A DNA stretch of 28,378 nucleotides from contig JAUSIO010000066.1 in assembly GCA_030647845.1 (NCBI GenBank), positions 1 to 28,378 of the forward strand, given 5' to 3'. The translations under genes and the position numbers were made by a program. The stretch is from a bacterium. Its GTDB lineage: Bacteria > Patescibacteriota > Minisyncoccia > Phycocordibacterales > SBAW01. The notes under the pieces were generated by a model. That model was not told the origin of the DNA. It worked only from the letters and a program-made list of their open reading frames with translations, and did not search any database. Shown piece by piece: positions 6,194-13,602 of this stretch; position 1 is the first letter of the stretch, and each line of letters begins with the position of its first letter.

Positions 6194-6877
6194 ATGAATC
6201 CCAAGAAACTTAAAGAACGAAAAGCGCGGATACAAAAACTCGACCGAGCGCTTAAGAAACTTTTTCCTGACGCAAAAATTGAGCTCAATTACAACACGCC
6301 GTGGGAGTTGTTGATCGCGGTGCAACTCTCTGCCCAGTGCACCGACAAAATGGTAAACAAAATCACGGAGAAGCTTTTTAAAAAATACAAAACACTCAAT
6401 GCATACGTGTGTGTGGGCAAAACGCAAAAGGGGATTGCCGTGTTTGAGCAGGACATAAAATCAAGCGGTTTTTACCGAGCCAAGACAAAAAACATCCTCG
6501 CCGCCGCGAGGATAATAAAAGAAGAGTGCTTCAGCCGAGTACCAAAGACGATAGAAGAATTACTAAAACTTCCCGGCGTGGCGCGCAAAACCGCCACCGT
6601 GGTGCTTGCGGAAGCGTACGGCGTCGTGGCGGGGGTTACCGTCGACACGCATGTCATCCGCTTTGTCCAGCGTTTTGACCTCTCCGACTATACAGACCCG
6701 GTGCGGATAGAACGCGACTTAATGCAGCTTCTGCCAAAAAAAGAGTGGCCACACTTCACCCACCGCGTTATCCACTACGGCCGCTACTTGGCTCCTGCGC
6801 GAAAATACGACACCAGCCGCGACCCGCTAGTCAAGATCTACCCACCCGCAGGGAAGCATTTTAAGGCGATGCCTTGA
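6194..6877 (+). CDS. nth: Endonuclease III (no Fe-S cluster motif)
   Basis: A DNA glycosylase/AP lyase of base-excision repair for oxidised pyrimidines. ATG at 6194 gives 227 residues starting MNPKKLKERK; the open frame upstream overlaps holB and is not family-like. The helix-hairpin-helix LPGVARKTATVVL (126-138) carries the catalytic Lys132, and VDTHV (150-154) the catalytic Asp151. The C-terminal Cys-x6-Cys-x2-Cys-x5-Cys set that binds [4Fe-4S] in E. coli Nth is absent; the tail reads GRYLAPARKYDTSRDPLVKI. The stop codon TGA lies inside the AAGGCG hairpin element. Confidence 0.92.
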   Translation: MNPKKLKERKARIQKLDRALKKLFPDAKIELNYNTPWELLIAVQLSAQCTDKMVNKITEKLFKKYKTLNAYVCVGKTQKGIAVFEQDIKSSGFYRAKTKNILAAARIIKEECFSRVPKTIEELLKLPGVARKTATVVLAEAYGVVAGVTVDTHVIRFVQRFDLSDYTDPVRIERDLMQLLPKKEWPHFTHRVIHYGRYLAPARKYDTSRDPLVKIYPPAGKHFKAMP

Positions 6878-6903
6878 GAGCCATGGTGTTAAGGCGTCGC
6901 CTT
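6863..6903 (+). repeat. AAGGCG hairpin element, copy 1 (nth 3' end)
   Basis: AAGGCGATGCCTT (6863-6875) and AAGGCGTCGCCTT (6891-6903) pair with one mismatch around GAGAGCCATGGTGTT. The copy in murF (25323-25364) has the same arms and a similar loop. Here it supplies the last codons and stop of nth. Confidence 0.88.
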
Positions 6904-6911
6904 GGAAATGC

Positions 6912-6917
6912 TATACT
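6912..6917 (+). promoter_or_regulatory. -10 box of frr, leaderless arrangement
   Basis: TATACT is followed by exactly six bases and then the frr ATG, so transcription is expected to begin at the ATG. The -35 region falls in the hairpin element and is weak. Confidence 0.6.
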
Positions 6918-6923
6918 ACAGAA

Positions 6924-7475
6924 ATGGCATACGACTTTAAACCGTTTGACAAAAAGATTGCCGAGGTTGTGGAGCGGTTGGGCCGCGAGCTCTCGGGTGT
7001 CCGCACGGGGCGTGCAGCGCCAGCAATACTCGACGGCATTATGGTAGAGAGTTATGGCACTCGGATGCCGCTCAACCAAGTGGCAAATATTTCGATAGAA
7101 GACGCGCGTACCTTGCGCGTTGCACCGTGGGATATGGGTAACGCGAAGGAGGTTGAAAAGGCAATCACCACAGCAAACCTCGGGCTCTCGGTTGGTTTGG
7201 ACGAGCGTGGCGTGCGGGTGTTTTTCCCCGAGCTTACCTCCGAGCGCCGCGTGTCATTAGTGAAACTTGCCAAGGAGCGCATCGAGGAGACCCGTGCGGC
7301 ATTGCGCGTTGTGCGCGACGAAGTGTGGTCGCATATCCAAAAGTTGGAGCGCGAGGGTACAATGCCCGAAGACGACAAATTCCGCGCCAAAGACGAGATG
7401 CAAAAAAAGGTCGATACGGCAAATACTCTTTTTGACGATGCATTGGCACGTAAAGAAAAAGAAATGACCAACTAG
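6924..7475 (+). CDS. frr: Ribosome recycling factor
   Basis: It splits post-termination ribosomes together with EF-G. The 183 residues match the family length and pattern: LSGVRTGRAAPAILDGI (24-40), RTLRVAPWD (62-70), the ERR.SLVK.AK segment, and the charged tail FDDALARKEKEM. No Shine-Dalgarno sequence precedes the ATG; the TATACT box six bases upstream predicts a leaderless message. rseP follows four bases after the stop, indicating one operon. Confidence 0.97.
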   Translation: MAYDFKPFDKKIAEVVERLGRELSGVRTGRAAPAILDGIMVESYGTRMPLNQVANISIEDARTLRVAPWDMGNAKEVEKAITTANLGLSVGLDERGVRVFFPELTSERRVSLVKLAKERIEETRAALRVVRDEVWSHIQKLEREGTMPEDDKFRAKDEMQKKVDTANTLFDDALARKEKEMTN

Positions 7476-7479
7476 CACT

Positions 7480-8607
7480 ATGTTTTTAGTCATTTTTATT
7501 TTCCTTCTGGTGTTGTTGATACTCGTTCACGAGTTTGGGCATTTTATCGTTGCCAAGGCGTTTGGTATCCGCGTCGATGAGTTTGGCATCTTCTTCCCGC
7601 CAAAATTATGGAGTGTTAAATATGGGGAGACTGAGTACTCACTCAACGCGCTACCGTTTGGCGGCTTTGTACGGATTTTTGGTGAGTCCCACTCCGCAAA
7701 TGCTTCGCGGGACGAGCAAACTAATTCTAGAAGTTTCATAAACAAGCCGCGGTTTGTACAAGCGGCAGTCATCATCGCCGGAGTCTTTTTTAATTTTTTG
7801 TTTGCATGGTTGGCACTCTCGGCCGGATACATGGTCGGCATTCCGACTTCAGTCGAGCATATTGGCGTTGGCGAGGTGCATGGTGCACACACCACCATAA
7901 CCGCCGTTCTGCCTGGCTCTCCGGCCGAGCAGGCAGGTATTAGGGCAGGCGACCAGGTAGAAGCCGCGCACACCGGCACCGCGGAGCTCGCCCTAGGTGC
8001 CTCCGCCGACGCACTCCAGCAGTTTATACTTGTGCATCAAGACGAGAGTGTCGTGTTGTCGGTGTTGCGCCCCTCGTCGCTCGGGGCAAGCAATAAAGAA
8101 GCAAGAAACTTTCTTGCAAAACCAGTCGAGGGTTTGGCACAAGGCCACAAAGCAATCGGTATCGAACTCGACGATATTGGTGTGTTGCAGTTGCCACCGC
8201 ATTTGGCGCTGGTGCAAGGTGCGATTCTCGGCAAAGAGATGACCGTTGCAATCATGGGTGGGCTTGTCGGACTCGTGTCACAAATCTTCAGCGGCACCGC
8301 AAACCTCGCGGGCATCGCAGGGCCCATAGGTATTGTGGGCTTGGGCGGCGAGGCAGTACGGCAGGGCTTTGTCGCGACCATACTCTTGACCTCGCTTATC
8401 TCTATAAACCTCGCGATTATTAACGTCCTACCAATCCCAGGGCTCGACGGCGGTCGCCTGTTGTTTATCGCAATTGAATCAATCATCCGCCGGCCGATTT
8501 CGGAGCGCCTCGCAACACGCCTCACCATTGCGAGCTTCGCACTCCTCGCCACCCTTATGCTCGTCGTTTCCTGGCACGATATTATCCGACTCGTAAAGCC
8601 GGTGTAA
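7480..8607 (+). CDS. rseP: Site-2 metalloprotease RseP (M50)
   Basis: An intramembrane zinc protease. The first hydrophobic helix contains HEFGH (17-21), the zinc-binding HExxH motif. A PDZ domain follows at about 130-215 (VLPGSPAEQAGIRAGDQV). The third zinc ligand lies in NVLPIPGLDGGRL (LDG at 322-324). Length 375 is close to family norm. It follows frr by four bases, the same order as in many bacteria, although no sigma/anti-sigma pair is visible here. Confidence 0.95.
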   Translation: MFLVIFIFLLVLLILVHEFGHFIVAKAFGIRVDEFGIFFPPKLWSVKYGETEYSLNALPFGGFVRIFGESHSANASRDEQTNSRSFINKPRFVQAAVIIAGVFFNFLFAWLALSAGYMVGIPTSVEHIGVGEVHGAHTTITAVLPGSPAEQAGIRAGDQVEAAHTGTAELALGASADALQQFILVHQDESVVLSVLRPSSLGASNKEARNFLAKPVEGLAQGHKAIGIELDDIGVLQLPPHLALVQGAILGKEMTVAIMGGLVGLVSQIFSGTANLAGIAGPIGIVGLGGEAVRQGFVATILLTSLISINLAIINVLPIPGLDGGRLLFIAIESIIRRPISERLATRLTIASFALLATLMLVVSWHDIIRLVKPV

Positions 8608-8628
8608 ATTTGACAAGTATTTAAATAT

Positions 8629-9444
8629 ATGATACGGTCGTTGTGGAAGTTAACCAAGAGTTTTGCTTTGGGGAGAGAGAAAATGCCCGATGGCGTAGTA
8701 AAACTTTCGACTGGTGCATACGCGCGCTTTTCGCCCGGCGTGGGCGAGGGGTTACTCCCAGCGGTGTTGATTGTGCATGGTTGGAGGGGTGAACCCTTCC
8801 ACGAAGGCGGGACCTACGACCTGGTAAGCAAATCGCTCAACGCGATTGGCTATCATACCCTACTGTTGTGCCTGCGCGGACACGGCTGTGCCGAAGGTGA
8901 CATCAACACGGTAACACCGTTCCAAAATAACAGTGATATCGTAGCGGCTTTTCAATATTTAGCCGAGCAACCCGACATTGACCCTGCTCGGCTCGGAGCG
9001 TTTGGTGCGAGCTACGGCGCGTATCTGCTTGCCGCAGTTGCTTCGTCCATCTCTGGGTTCAAATTGCTTGCGCTACGTGCGCCGGCGCTCTACCCGGACA
9101 TAGAAAAACTGGATTGTTGGAATCGTCCTACGTCCGAAGCAGTTGCTGATCCAACGTTGGGTAGCTGGAGGAGCGAATTGCATACTATGGTCGAGAGTTT
9201 GGCACTGAGCGGCATATCGCACTTCGCGGGTGATTTACTTATCGTCCCCAGCGAACTCGACGAAGACATGCCGCCCGCGGTTGCCAGAAGCTATCAGCAA
9301 GCGGCTATTAGGGGTCACGCGCGTTCAGTGCGGATGCACATACTCCCCGGCGTGGGTCACGTCCTGCAAGGTGAACACCGTGAAAAGTTTCTCGTTCTGC
9401 TCTCGAAGTGGTTCGAGGAACACTATTCCACCTCTCAAGTTTGA
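8629..9444 (+). CDS. Alpha/beta hydrolase
   Basis: A serine-hydrolase fold protein of 271 residues without signal peptide. Visible are HGW at the oxyanion turn (50-52), the nucleophile elbow GASYGAY with Ser128, an acidic cluster ELDED (209-213) for the acid residue, and the catalytic His244 in GVGHVL. The substrate is unknown; the family includes esterases, acyl-peptidases and lipases. The start is uncertain: an ATG at 8683 (MPDGVVKL) has a GGGGAG ribosome site, and TTGACA-17-TACGGT (8610-8638) would serve that shorter form. The gene ends inside a terminator hairpin shared with the convergent ATP-grasp gene. Confidence 0.85.
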   Translation: MIRSLWKLTKSFALGREKMPDGVVKLSTGAYARFSPGVGEGLLPAVLIVHGWRGEPFHEGGTYDLVSKSLNAIGYHTLLLCLRGHGCAEGDINTVTPFQNNSDIVAAFQYLAEQPDIDPARLGAFGASYGAYLLAAVASSISGFKLLALRAPALYPDIEKLDCWNRPTSEAVADPTLGSWRSELHTMVESLALSGISHFAGDLLIVPSELDEDMPPAVARSYQQAAIRGHARSVRMHILPGVGHVLQGEHREKFLVLLSKWFEEHYSTSQV

Positions 9445-9460
9445 GAGGTGGTTTCTTTTT
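9428..9460 (+). terminator. Intrinsic terminator shared by convergent genes
   Basis: CCACCTCTCAA (9428-9438) and TTGAGAGGTGG (9441-9451) form the stem, followed by TTTCTTTTTT. It is well formed for the plus strand. The stop codons of both the hydrolase (9442-9444) and the minus-strand gene (9435-9437) lie within it. Confidence 0.85.
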
Positions 9461-10916
9461 TACTGACCGCTTCCAAAAGTACATCAGCAAAACGCTCCAC
9501 CAAGTATCCTGCCTCGATATCAATTTCGTACGATGACCGCGCAATGCTACGTGGAAATATAAATTTAAACAAGCGTGGCACTTGTTGCTCGATACTAGCG
9601 CCAAAAGAAGGGACTGTGTCGATGATCAAAAATTCATGCTCGCTCTTCATATCCGCAAGCGAGATACCGGGGCGTTTATATTCGAGAGAGGGGATTTTTG
9701 GATTGTATTCGTATACACCGGCGGGGAGAGAAAGTCCCATATCAGTTATCCCGCGCGGGGAAAAGGCGATGTGTGCACAAGAAATGCGAGTTTTAAGCGC
9801 TTGGTTTACGGTGTCGAAATCAAAAGACGATTCAATATCAAGGTGTGTCGTCAAGTGGAAAAATTCCATTGGTGGCACATGCGCTTCCAGCAACATCAAG
9901 GAGTACAGCACCAAGGAGCCGGTAAAGCGTGGATTACATTCGCTTGGGTATATTTTGTTCCTTTTTATATCGTACAAAAAATCGATGCCAAAAATGCCTT
10001 TGTATCCTTTTGTCTGCAAGTGAGCACCAATAGCTTCGACCACTTTTTGTGCTTGCTCCTCGATATCTTCTTTCCATGGGTGGAAGTCGAGGTCGTTGCC
10101 GAAGAAGATGCCATTTGCTGGGACTCCGTGTAGTGCTTGTGGAACATCTATTAGTTGGAGTTGTAGCGGCCCCGACAATGTACCTTGCGGCATAATGCAC
10201 CCTAGCATCGATGTTGAGTATCCTTCTACAAAGGGAGTGATAATGATGTTCCCAAAATCGGTATCTTTTGCAAGAATTGAAAGACAATTTTCAAAATCGT
10301 GAGTATTGTGTACAAAAAAAGTCCCCTCGTTTCCACCTGTTTCTTTGTCGGCACGTTGCACTACAAAGGCGCCGTCATACTTCTTCCACAATGTGTTAAA
10401 CGAAAATGCTAAAAAATCTTCACGAGAATATATGTCCGATGGTAGGGAAGACAGGCCAAGTTTTTTTATCAGTTCGCGAAAGCTCCCCTTGTACATAACG
10501 TCCTGGAATGTTTTTGGGTCGTTACCTATCCATGCTATGCCTAGACGGTCGAGGTCTTTTACTATTTTTTCTGTCATCGTATAAAACTGGAGTTTTGGTT
10601 GTATTTTGCGTGACTTCAAAAAATTCTGGAATGCGAAATTGCCAATGAGATACCCGGTGCCATGCACTTTTTTAGCAACTTCTGGGTGGCGATCTTCCAA
10701 AACGTGCACAGGTAGAAACTTTTCCATCACGTCCACGTCGCTGGAGCGCTTGACTGTATAGATAGAATAATTTTTCAAGAAGAAAGAGGGGACGATACGT
10801 GTAAAAGGGGTAATGCCCACCGAGAGGATTGGTACTTTTTCCATCTGCTCTATTATCGAGTTTATGTCAGGAACGAGATGGTTCCATTGTTGCGGGTTGT
10901 ACGGATGCTTCTGCAT
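9435..10916 (-). CDS. ATP-grasp domain protein of unknown substrate
   Basis: ATG at 10916 gives 493 residues (MQKHPYNPQQWNH); the longer upstream frame overlaps a terminator and is not credible. ATP-grasp features are visible in the second half: QRADKETGGNEGTFFV (187-202) as the ATP-contacting segment, FGIDFLYD (309-316) and PSECNPRFTGS (324-334) with the metal-binding Glu326 and Asn328. Such enzymes ligate a carboxylate to an amine or thiol using ATP. The N-terminal 120 residues and the long C-terminal extension are not recognised. TACTCT six bases before the ATG may be a leaderless -10. It ends 10 bp inside the convergent hydrolase gene. Confidence 0.8.
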   Translation of the reverse strand: MQKHPYNPQQWNHLVPDINSIIEQMEKVPILSVGITPFTRIVPSFFLKNYSIYTVKRSSDVDVMEKFLPVHVLEDRHPEVAKKVHGTGYLIGNFAFQNFLKSRKIQPKLQFYTMTEKIVKDLDRLGIAWIGNDPKTFQDVMYKGSFRELIKKLGLSSLPSDIYSREDFLAFSFNTLWKKYDGAFVVQRADKETGGNEGTFFVHNTHDFENCLSILAKDTDFGNIIITPFVEGYSTSMLGCIMPQGTLSGPLQLQLIDVPQALHGVPANGIFFGNDLDFHPWKEDIEEQAQKVVEAIGAHLQTKGYKGIFGIDFLYDIKRNKIYPSECNPRFTGSLVLYSLMLLEAHVPPMEFFHLTTHLDIESSFDFDTVNQALKTRISCAHIAFSPRGITDMGLSLPAGVYEYNPKIPSLEYKRPGISLADMKSEHEFLIIDTVPSFGASIEQQVPRLFKFIFPRSIARSSYEIDIEAGYLVERFADVLLEAVSKKETTSQT

Positions 10917-10953
10917 AGCATTAGAGTAGCAAAAAAGGAGAAAAACGATAGTG

Positions 10954-10994
10954 CAAAAAGAAAGAAGGGCGGAGAATCTTGGAAGATCTCCGCC
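10954..10994 (-). terminator. Terminator of the cold-shock-fusion gene
   Basis: On the minus strand GGCGGAGA and TCTCCGCC pair over 8 bp with a further imperfect ATCTT/AAGAT extension. The stem is followed by the T-rich stretch CTTCTTTCTTTTT. It lies 42 bp after the stop of the fusion gene and separates it from the ATP-grasp gene. Confidence 0.8.
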
Positions 10995-11035
10995 CAGTTT
11001 GCCGTTTCCGGCGAATCGCTTCTGTTTTTTGTTGT

Positions 11036-12079
11036 TCAGGCCACGCAAGCCGCAGTCGCCTGCCACGGGTCCCGTTTGCCGACCGTCGCCTGCCGTTTGA
11101 GGTAGACGCCCGACATCGGCTGCAGCACGGGGTAATGACCCTTACTGGCAACCGAGGTGCCGTTGCGGTCCTGAATCGCGCTAAAGTGCACGAAGCAGGT
11201 TGTGCCGTCTTCGAAGATGGCGCGGCCGAAGCCGGTCACCAGATTGTAGAACAAGACCACGGCTTTCATCCAGCCGTTTTTGGCCAGATTTTCCGGCATG
11301 TTTTCCGGCAGTTCCGGTTCCCATTCGGCGACAGCGCATTCGGCGAGCGGGACGAACGCCACGCCTTTGAACGCGAAGTCGATGAGCTTCGGGCCCATCT
11401 TTGGGAAGGTCCCGAGATAGTCGGCACCGGGGTAAGCATTTTCCGGATACAGCGGGGCAACCGCCCCGAACTGCTCGCCGACCTGATGTGTCGTAACACC
11501 GACCGTCGCAACATGTCCGGCCGGAACCTCAACAATCTGGCCCGCCCAGACCTCCTGTGCGCAAACCCATAAGTCGCCCTTGCGGGTGACGAGCGAGATC
11601 TGCAGTTGTAGGAATGTGCCGTTGGTCTTGAGGAAGACGAGGTCGAAGTTATCCTTGTCCCTCTGCCGGGTGTGTGGAATCATGTTCCCATTTTTTTCCT
11701 TCCAATCGACATGGACGTTGAAGTGGGGAATTTCTTCCCCCGTCCGGTCGGTGACCATACCGCCCTGTGCATAAAGCAGGGAGACTTCGTCACCGACTAG
11801 TGTCGTGATGAAACGCATCTCGATCGAGTCGGGATGTTGCTCATCAGTGTAAACTCGCGCCCAGGTGTTGGGCCCGTCCTGCTCGGTGTTGCCAAGCTGG
11901 AAGTTTTTTGTGTTGATGGAAACCGAGCCGAACAGGTCGTGTTCCCACTGGATCACGCGGGCCGAGTTTCCCCACTTCCGCATCGACCGCGGTTTGTTGG
12001 TCTTGGTGATAGAAGTCGACCCCTCTGCCAATATGGCCGCGAGTGGATGTTTCGCCAGTACGTTGAACAGGCCTTCCAT
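11036..12079 (-). CDS. Cold-shock (OB-fold) domain fused to an unknown N-terminal module
   Basis: ATG at 12079 with GGGAG six bases upstream gives 347 residues. The last 77 residues resemble CspA-type cold-shock domains: MKAVVLFYN, then TGFGRAI (RNP1-like, usual KGFGFI) and CFVHFSAIQ (RNP2-like, usual VFVHFSAI). This implies single-stranded RNA or DNA binding. Residues 1-270 form a Trp- and Gly-containing, beta-rich region that I do not recognise. Neither signal peptide nor membrane segment is seen. The gene has its own strong promoter, a leader of about 98 nt with a hairpin, and its own terminator, so it is a self-contained unit between unrelated genes. Confidence 0.7.
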   Translation of the reverse strand: MEGLFNVLAKHPLAAILAEGSTSITKTNKPRSMRKWGNSARVIQWEHDLFGSVSINTKNFQLGNTEQDGPNTWARVYTDEQHPDSIEMRFITTLVGDEVSLLYAQGGMVTDRTGEEIPHFNVHVDWKEKNGNMIPHTRQRDKDNFDLVFLKTNGTFLQLQISLVTRKGDLWVCAQEVWAGQIVEVPAGHVATVGVTTHQVGEQFGAVAPLYPENAYPGADYLGTFPKMGPKLIDFAFKGVAFVPLAECAVAEWEPELPENMPENLAKNGWMKAVVLFYNLVTGFGRAIFEDGTTCFVHFSAIQDRNGTSVASKGHYPVLQPMSGVYLKRQATVGKRDPWQATAACVA

Positions 12080-12107
12080 TATATGCTCCCGTGTCTGAGT
12101 TGAGCCG

Positions 12108-12147
12108 TACCCGGCTCGGAATGCCACAGAGGCCCCGTGGCCGGGTA
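12108..12147 (-). promoter_or_regulatory. 5' UTR hairpin of the cold-shock-fusion gene
   Basis: TACCCGGC and GCCGGGTA pair over 8 bp at 12108-12115/12140-12147, with an inner CCAC/GTGG helix, in the leader between the predicted start near 12178 and the ATG. Long structured leaders are known for cold-shock mRNAs; a thermosensing role here is inference. Confidence 0.5.
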
Positions 12148-12184
12148 AGCTAGAACAACAAATTGGTAACGTGCGACTATGGAC

Positions 12185-12213
12185 ATGCTAGCATACACTA
12201 ATACATCTGTCAA
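12185..12213 (-). promoter_or_regulatory. Promoter of the cold-shock-fusion gene
   Basis: On the minus strand TTGACA (12208-12213), 17 bases, then TAGCAT (12185-12190) preceded by an extended -10 TG. This is divergent from the proS promoter. Confidence 0.7.
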
Positions 12214-12241
12214 GCATTTTGGGGACAGCCAAAATACCCTT

Positions 12242-12270
12242 TTGCACCCTGCGTATTTAAGCCGTACAAT
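12242..12270 (+). promoter_or_regulatory. Promoter of the proS-mreBCD cluster
   Basis: TTGCAC (12242-12247), 17 bases, TACAAT (12265-12270). Transcription would start near 12277, leaving a 21-base leader that contains AAGGGG, a ribosome site 5 bases before the ATG at 12298. Confidence 0.7.
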
Positions 12271-12297
12271 GGCGGTATGAAGGGAAAGGGGAATTCT

Positions 12298-13602
12298 ATG
12301 CGGCAATCACAGCTTTTTACCAAAACGCGGCGCGAAGCGCCGCGGGACGAAGTGTCGAAAAACGCTCAACTGTTGATTCGCGCTGGCTATATCCACAAAG
12401 AGATGGCAGGTGTGTACGACTTCCTGCCGCTTGGTTTGCGGACGTTTGAGAAAGTGGTCGGCATTATCCGGGAGGAGATGAACAAGATTGGCGGCGTTGA
12501 GTTGCATCTCTCGGCACTGCAAGATGCTGAAGTATGGAAGAAGACCGACCGCTGGAGCGATGACAAGGTAGACAGTTGGTTTAAGACAAAACTAAAATCG
12601 GGCGCAGAGGTTGGGTTGGGCTTCACACACGAAGAGCCGCTGACCGCACTGATGCGCGAGTATATCGCCTCGTACAAAGACCTACCGACCTATCCGTACC
12701 AATTCCAAACAAAATTTCGCAACGAGGAGCGCGCCAAATCGGGCCTCATGCGCACGCGCGAGTTTGTGATGAAGGATTTGTACTCGTTTTCGAAAGACGA
12801 AGCTGAACATATTGTGTTTTATGAAAAAGTTAAACAAGCTTACATAAATATTTTTAATCGCGTGGGTATTGGTAACAAAACATATTTAACATATGCCTCG
12901 GGGGGTACGTTTTCGAAATTCTCTCATGAATTCCAAACAGTAACTGATGCCGGAGAAGATACCGTCCGTATTTATGTACACAAGGATGATTATGGAAAAG
13001 GATCAGAAATGAACCCAGCTCACGTAGCTATTAACAAAGAGATATACACTGATGATTTAAAAAAAGATTTGAGTTTAGGTGATGATTTTATTGAAGCAAA
13101 GGCAATAGAAGTTGGGAATATTTTTACGCTCAGTACACGCTTTTCCGAAGCGCTTGGTTTGATATACAAAGATGAGTCGGGTATCGAGGTGCCAGTCTAT
13201 ATGGGCTCGTACGGCATCGGTCCGGCGCGCTTGATGGCGACGGTCGCAGAACTGCTTTCCGATGAAAAAGGCCTGGCATGGTCCGAGGCGGTCGCGCCAT
13301 TTGCGGTGCACTTGGTTGAAATCGGTGGAGACAATGATGAGGTAAAAAAAGAGGCGACAGAGCTGTATCGCGAGCTTACCGAGGCAGGTATTGACGTGTT
13401 GTGGGACGACCGCGACCTCCGCGCGGGTGAGAAGTTTGCCGACAGCGACTTGCTTGGCATCCCGTTGAGGATTGTTGTGTCGGAAAAGACGCTTGCCGCA
13501 GGCAAGTTCGAATGCGTGCATCGCGCCAGCGGCCTGCCTGCCGGTAGGCAGGGCCGAACCGAGCACAAAAGTATATCAGAATTGCTGGGGCAACTTACAT
13601 GA
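12298..13602 (+). CDS. proS: Prolyl-tRNA synthetase, compact form without editing insertion
   Basis: A class II aminoacyl-tRNA synthetase. ATG at 12298 is preferred over 12277 because AAGGGG precedes it; this gives 434 residues. Motif 2 is FRNEERAKSGLMRTREF (140-156), motif 3 is MGSYGIGPARLMA (302-314), and an anticodon-binding domain follows (about 335-434). The bacterial INS editing domain (about 180 residues) that normally lies between SHEFQ and EVGNIF is missing: only about 50 residues (220-270) join them. The stretch 12790-13125 is much more AT-rich (about 30 percent GC in sampled 60-base blocks) than the flanks. An LPAGRQ insert lies at residues 413-418. The stop overlaps the mreB start (ATGA). 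Confidence 0.95.
   Translation: MRQSQLFTKTRREAPRDEVSKNAQLLIRAGYIHKEMAGVYDFLPLGLRTFEKVVGIIREEMNKIGGVELHLSALQDAEVWKKTDRWSDDKVDSWFKTKLKSGAEVGLGFTHEEPLTALMREYIASYKDLPTYPYQFQTKFRNEERAKSGLMRTREFVMKDLYSFSKDEAEHIVFYEKVKQAYINIFNRVGIGNKTYLTYASGGTFSKFSHEFQTVTDAGEDTVRIYVHKDDYGKGSEMNPAHVAINKEIYTDDLKKDLSLGDDFIEAKAIEVGNIFTLSTRFSEALGLIYKDESGIEVPVYMGSYGIGPARLMATVAELLSDEKGLAWSEAVAPFAVHLVEIGGDNDEVKKEATELYRELTEAGIDVLWDDRDLRAGEKFADSDLLGIPLRIVVSEKTLAAGKFECVHRASGLPAGRQGRTEHKSISELLGQLT
13533..13552 (+). repeat. LPxGRQ-type palindromic insert in proS
   Basis: CCTGCCTGCCGGTAGGCAGG, with flanking GG/CC extending the palindrome, lies in the anticodon-binding domain and is read as LPAGRQ. Confidence 0.88.
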
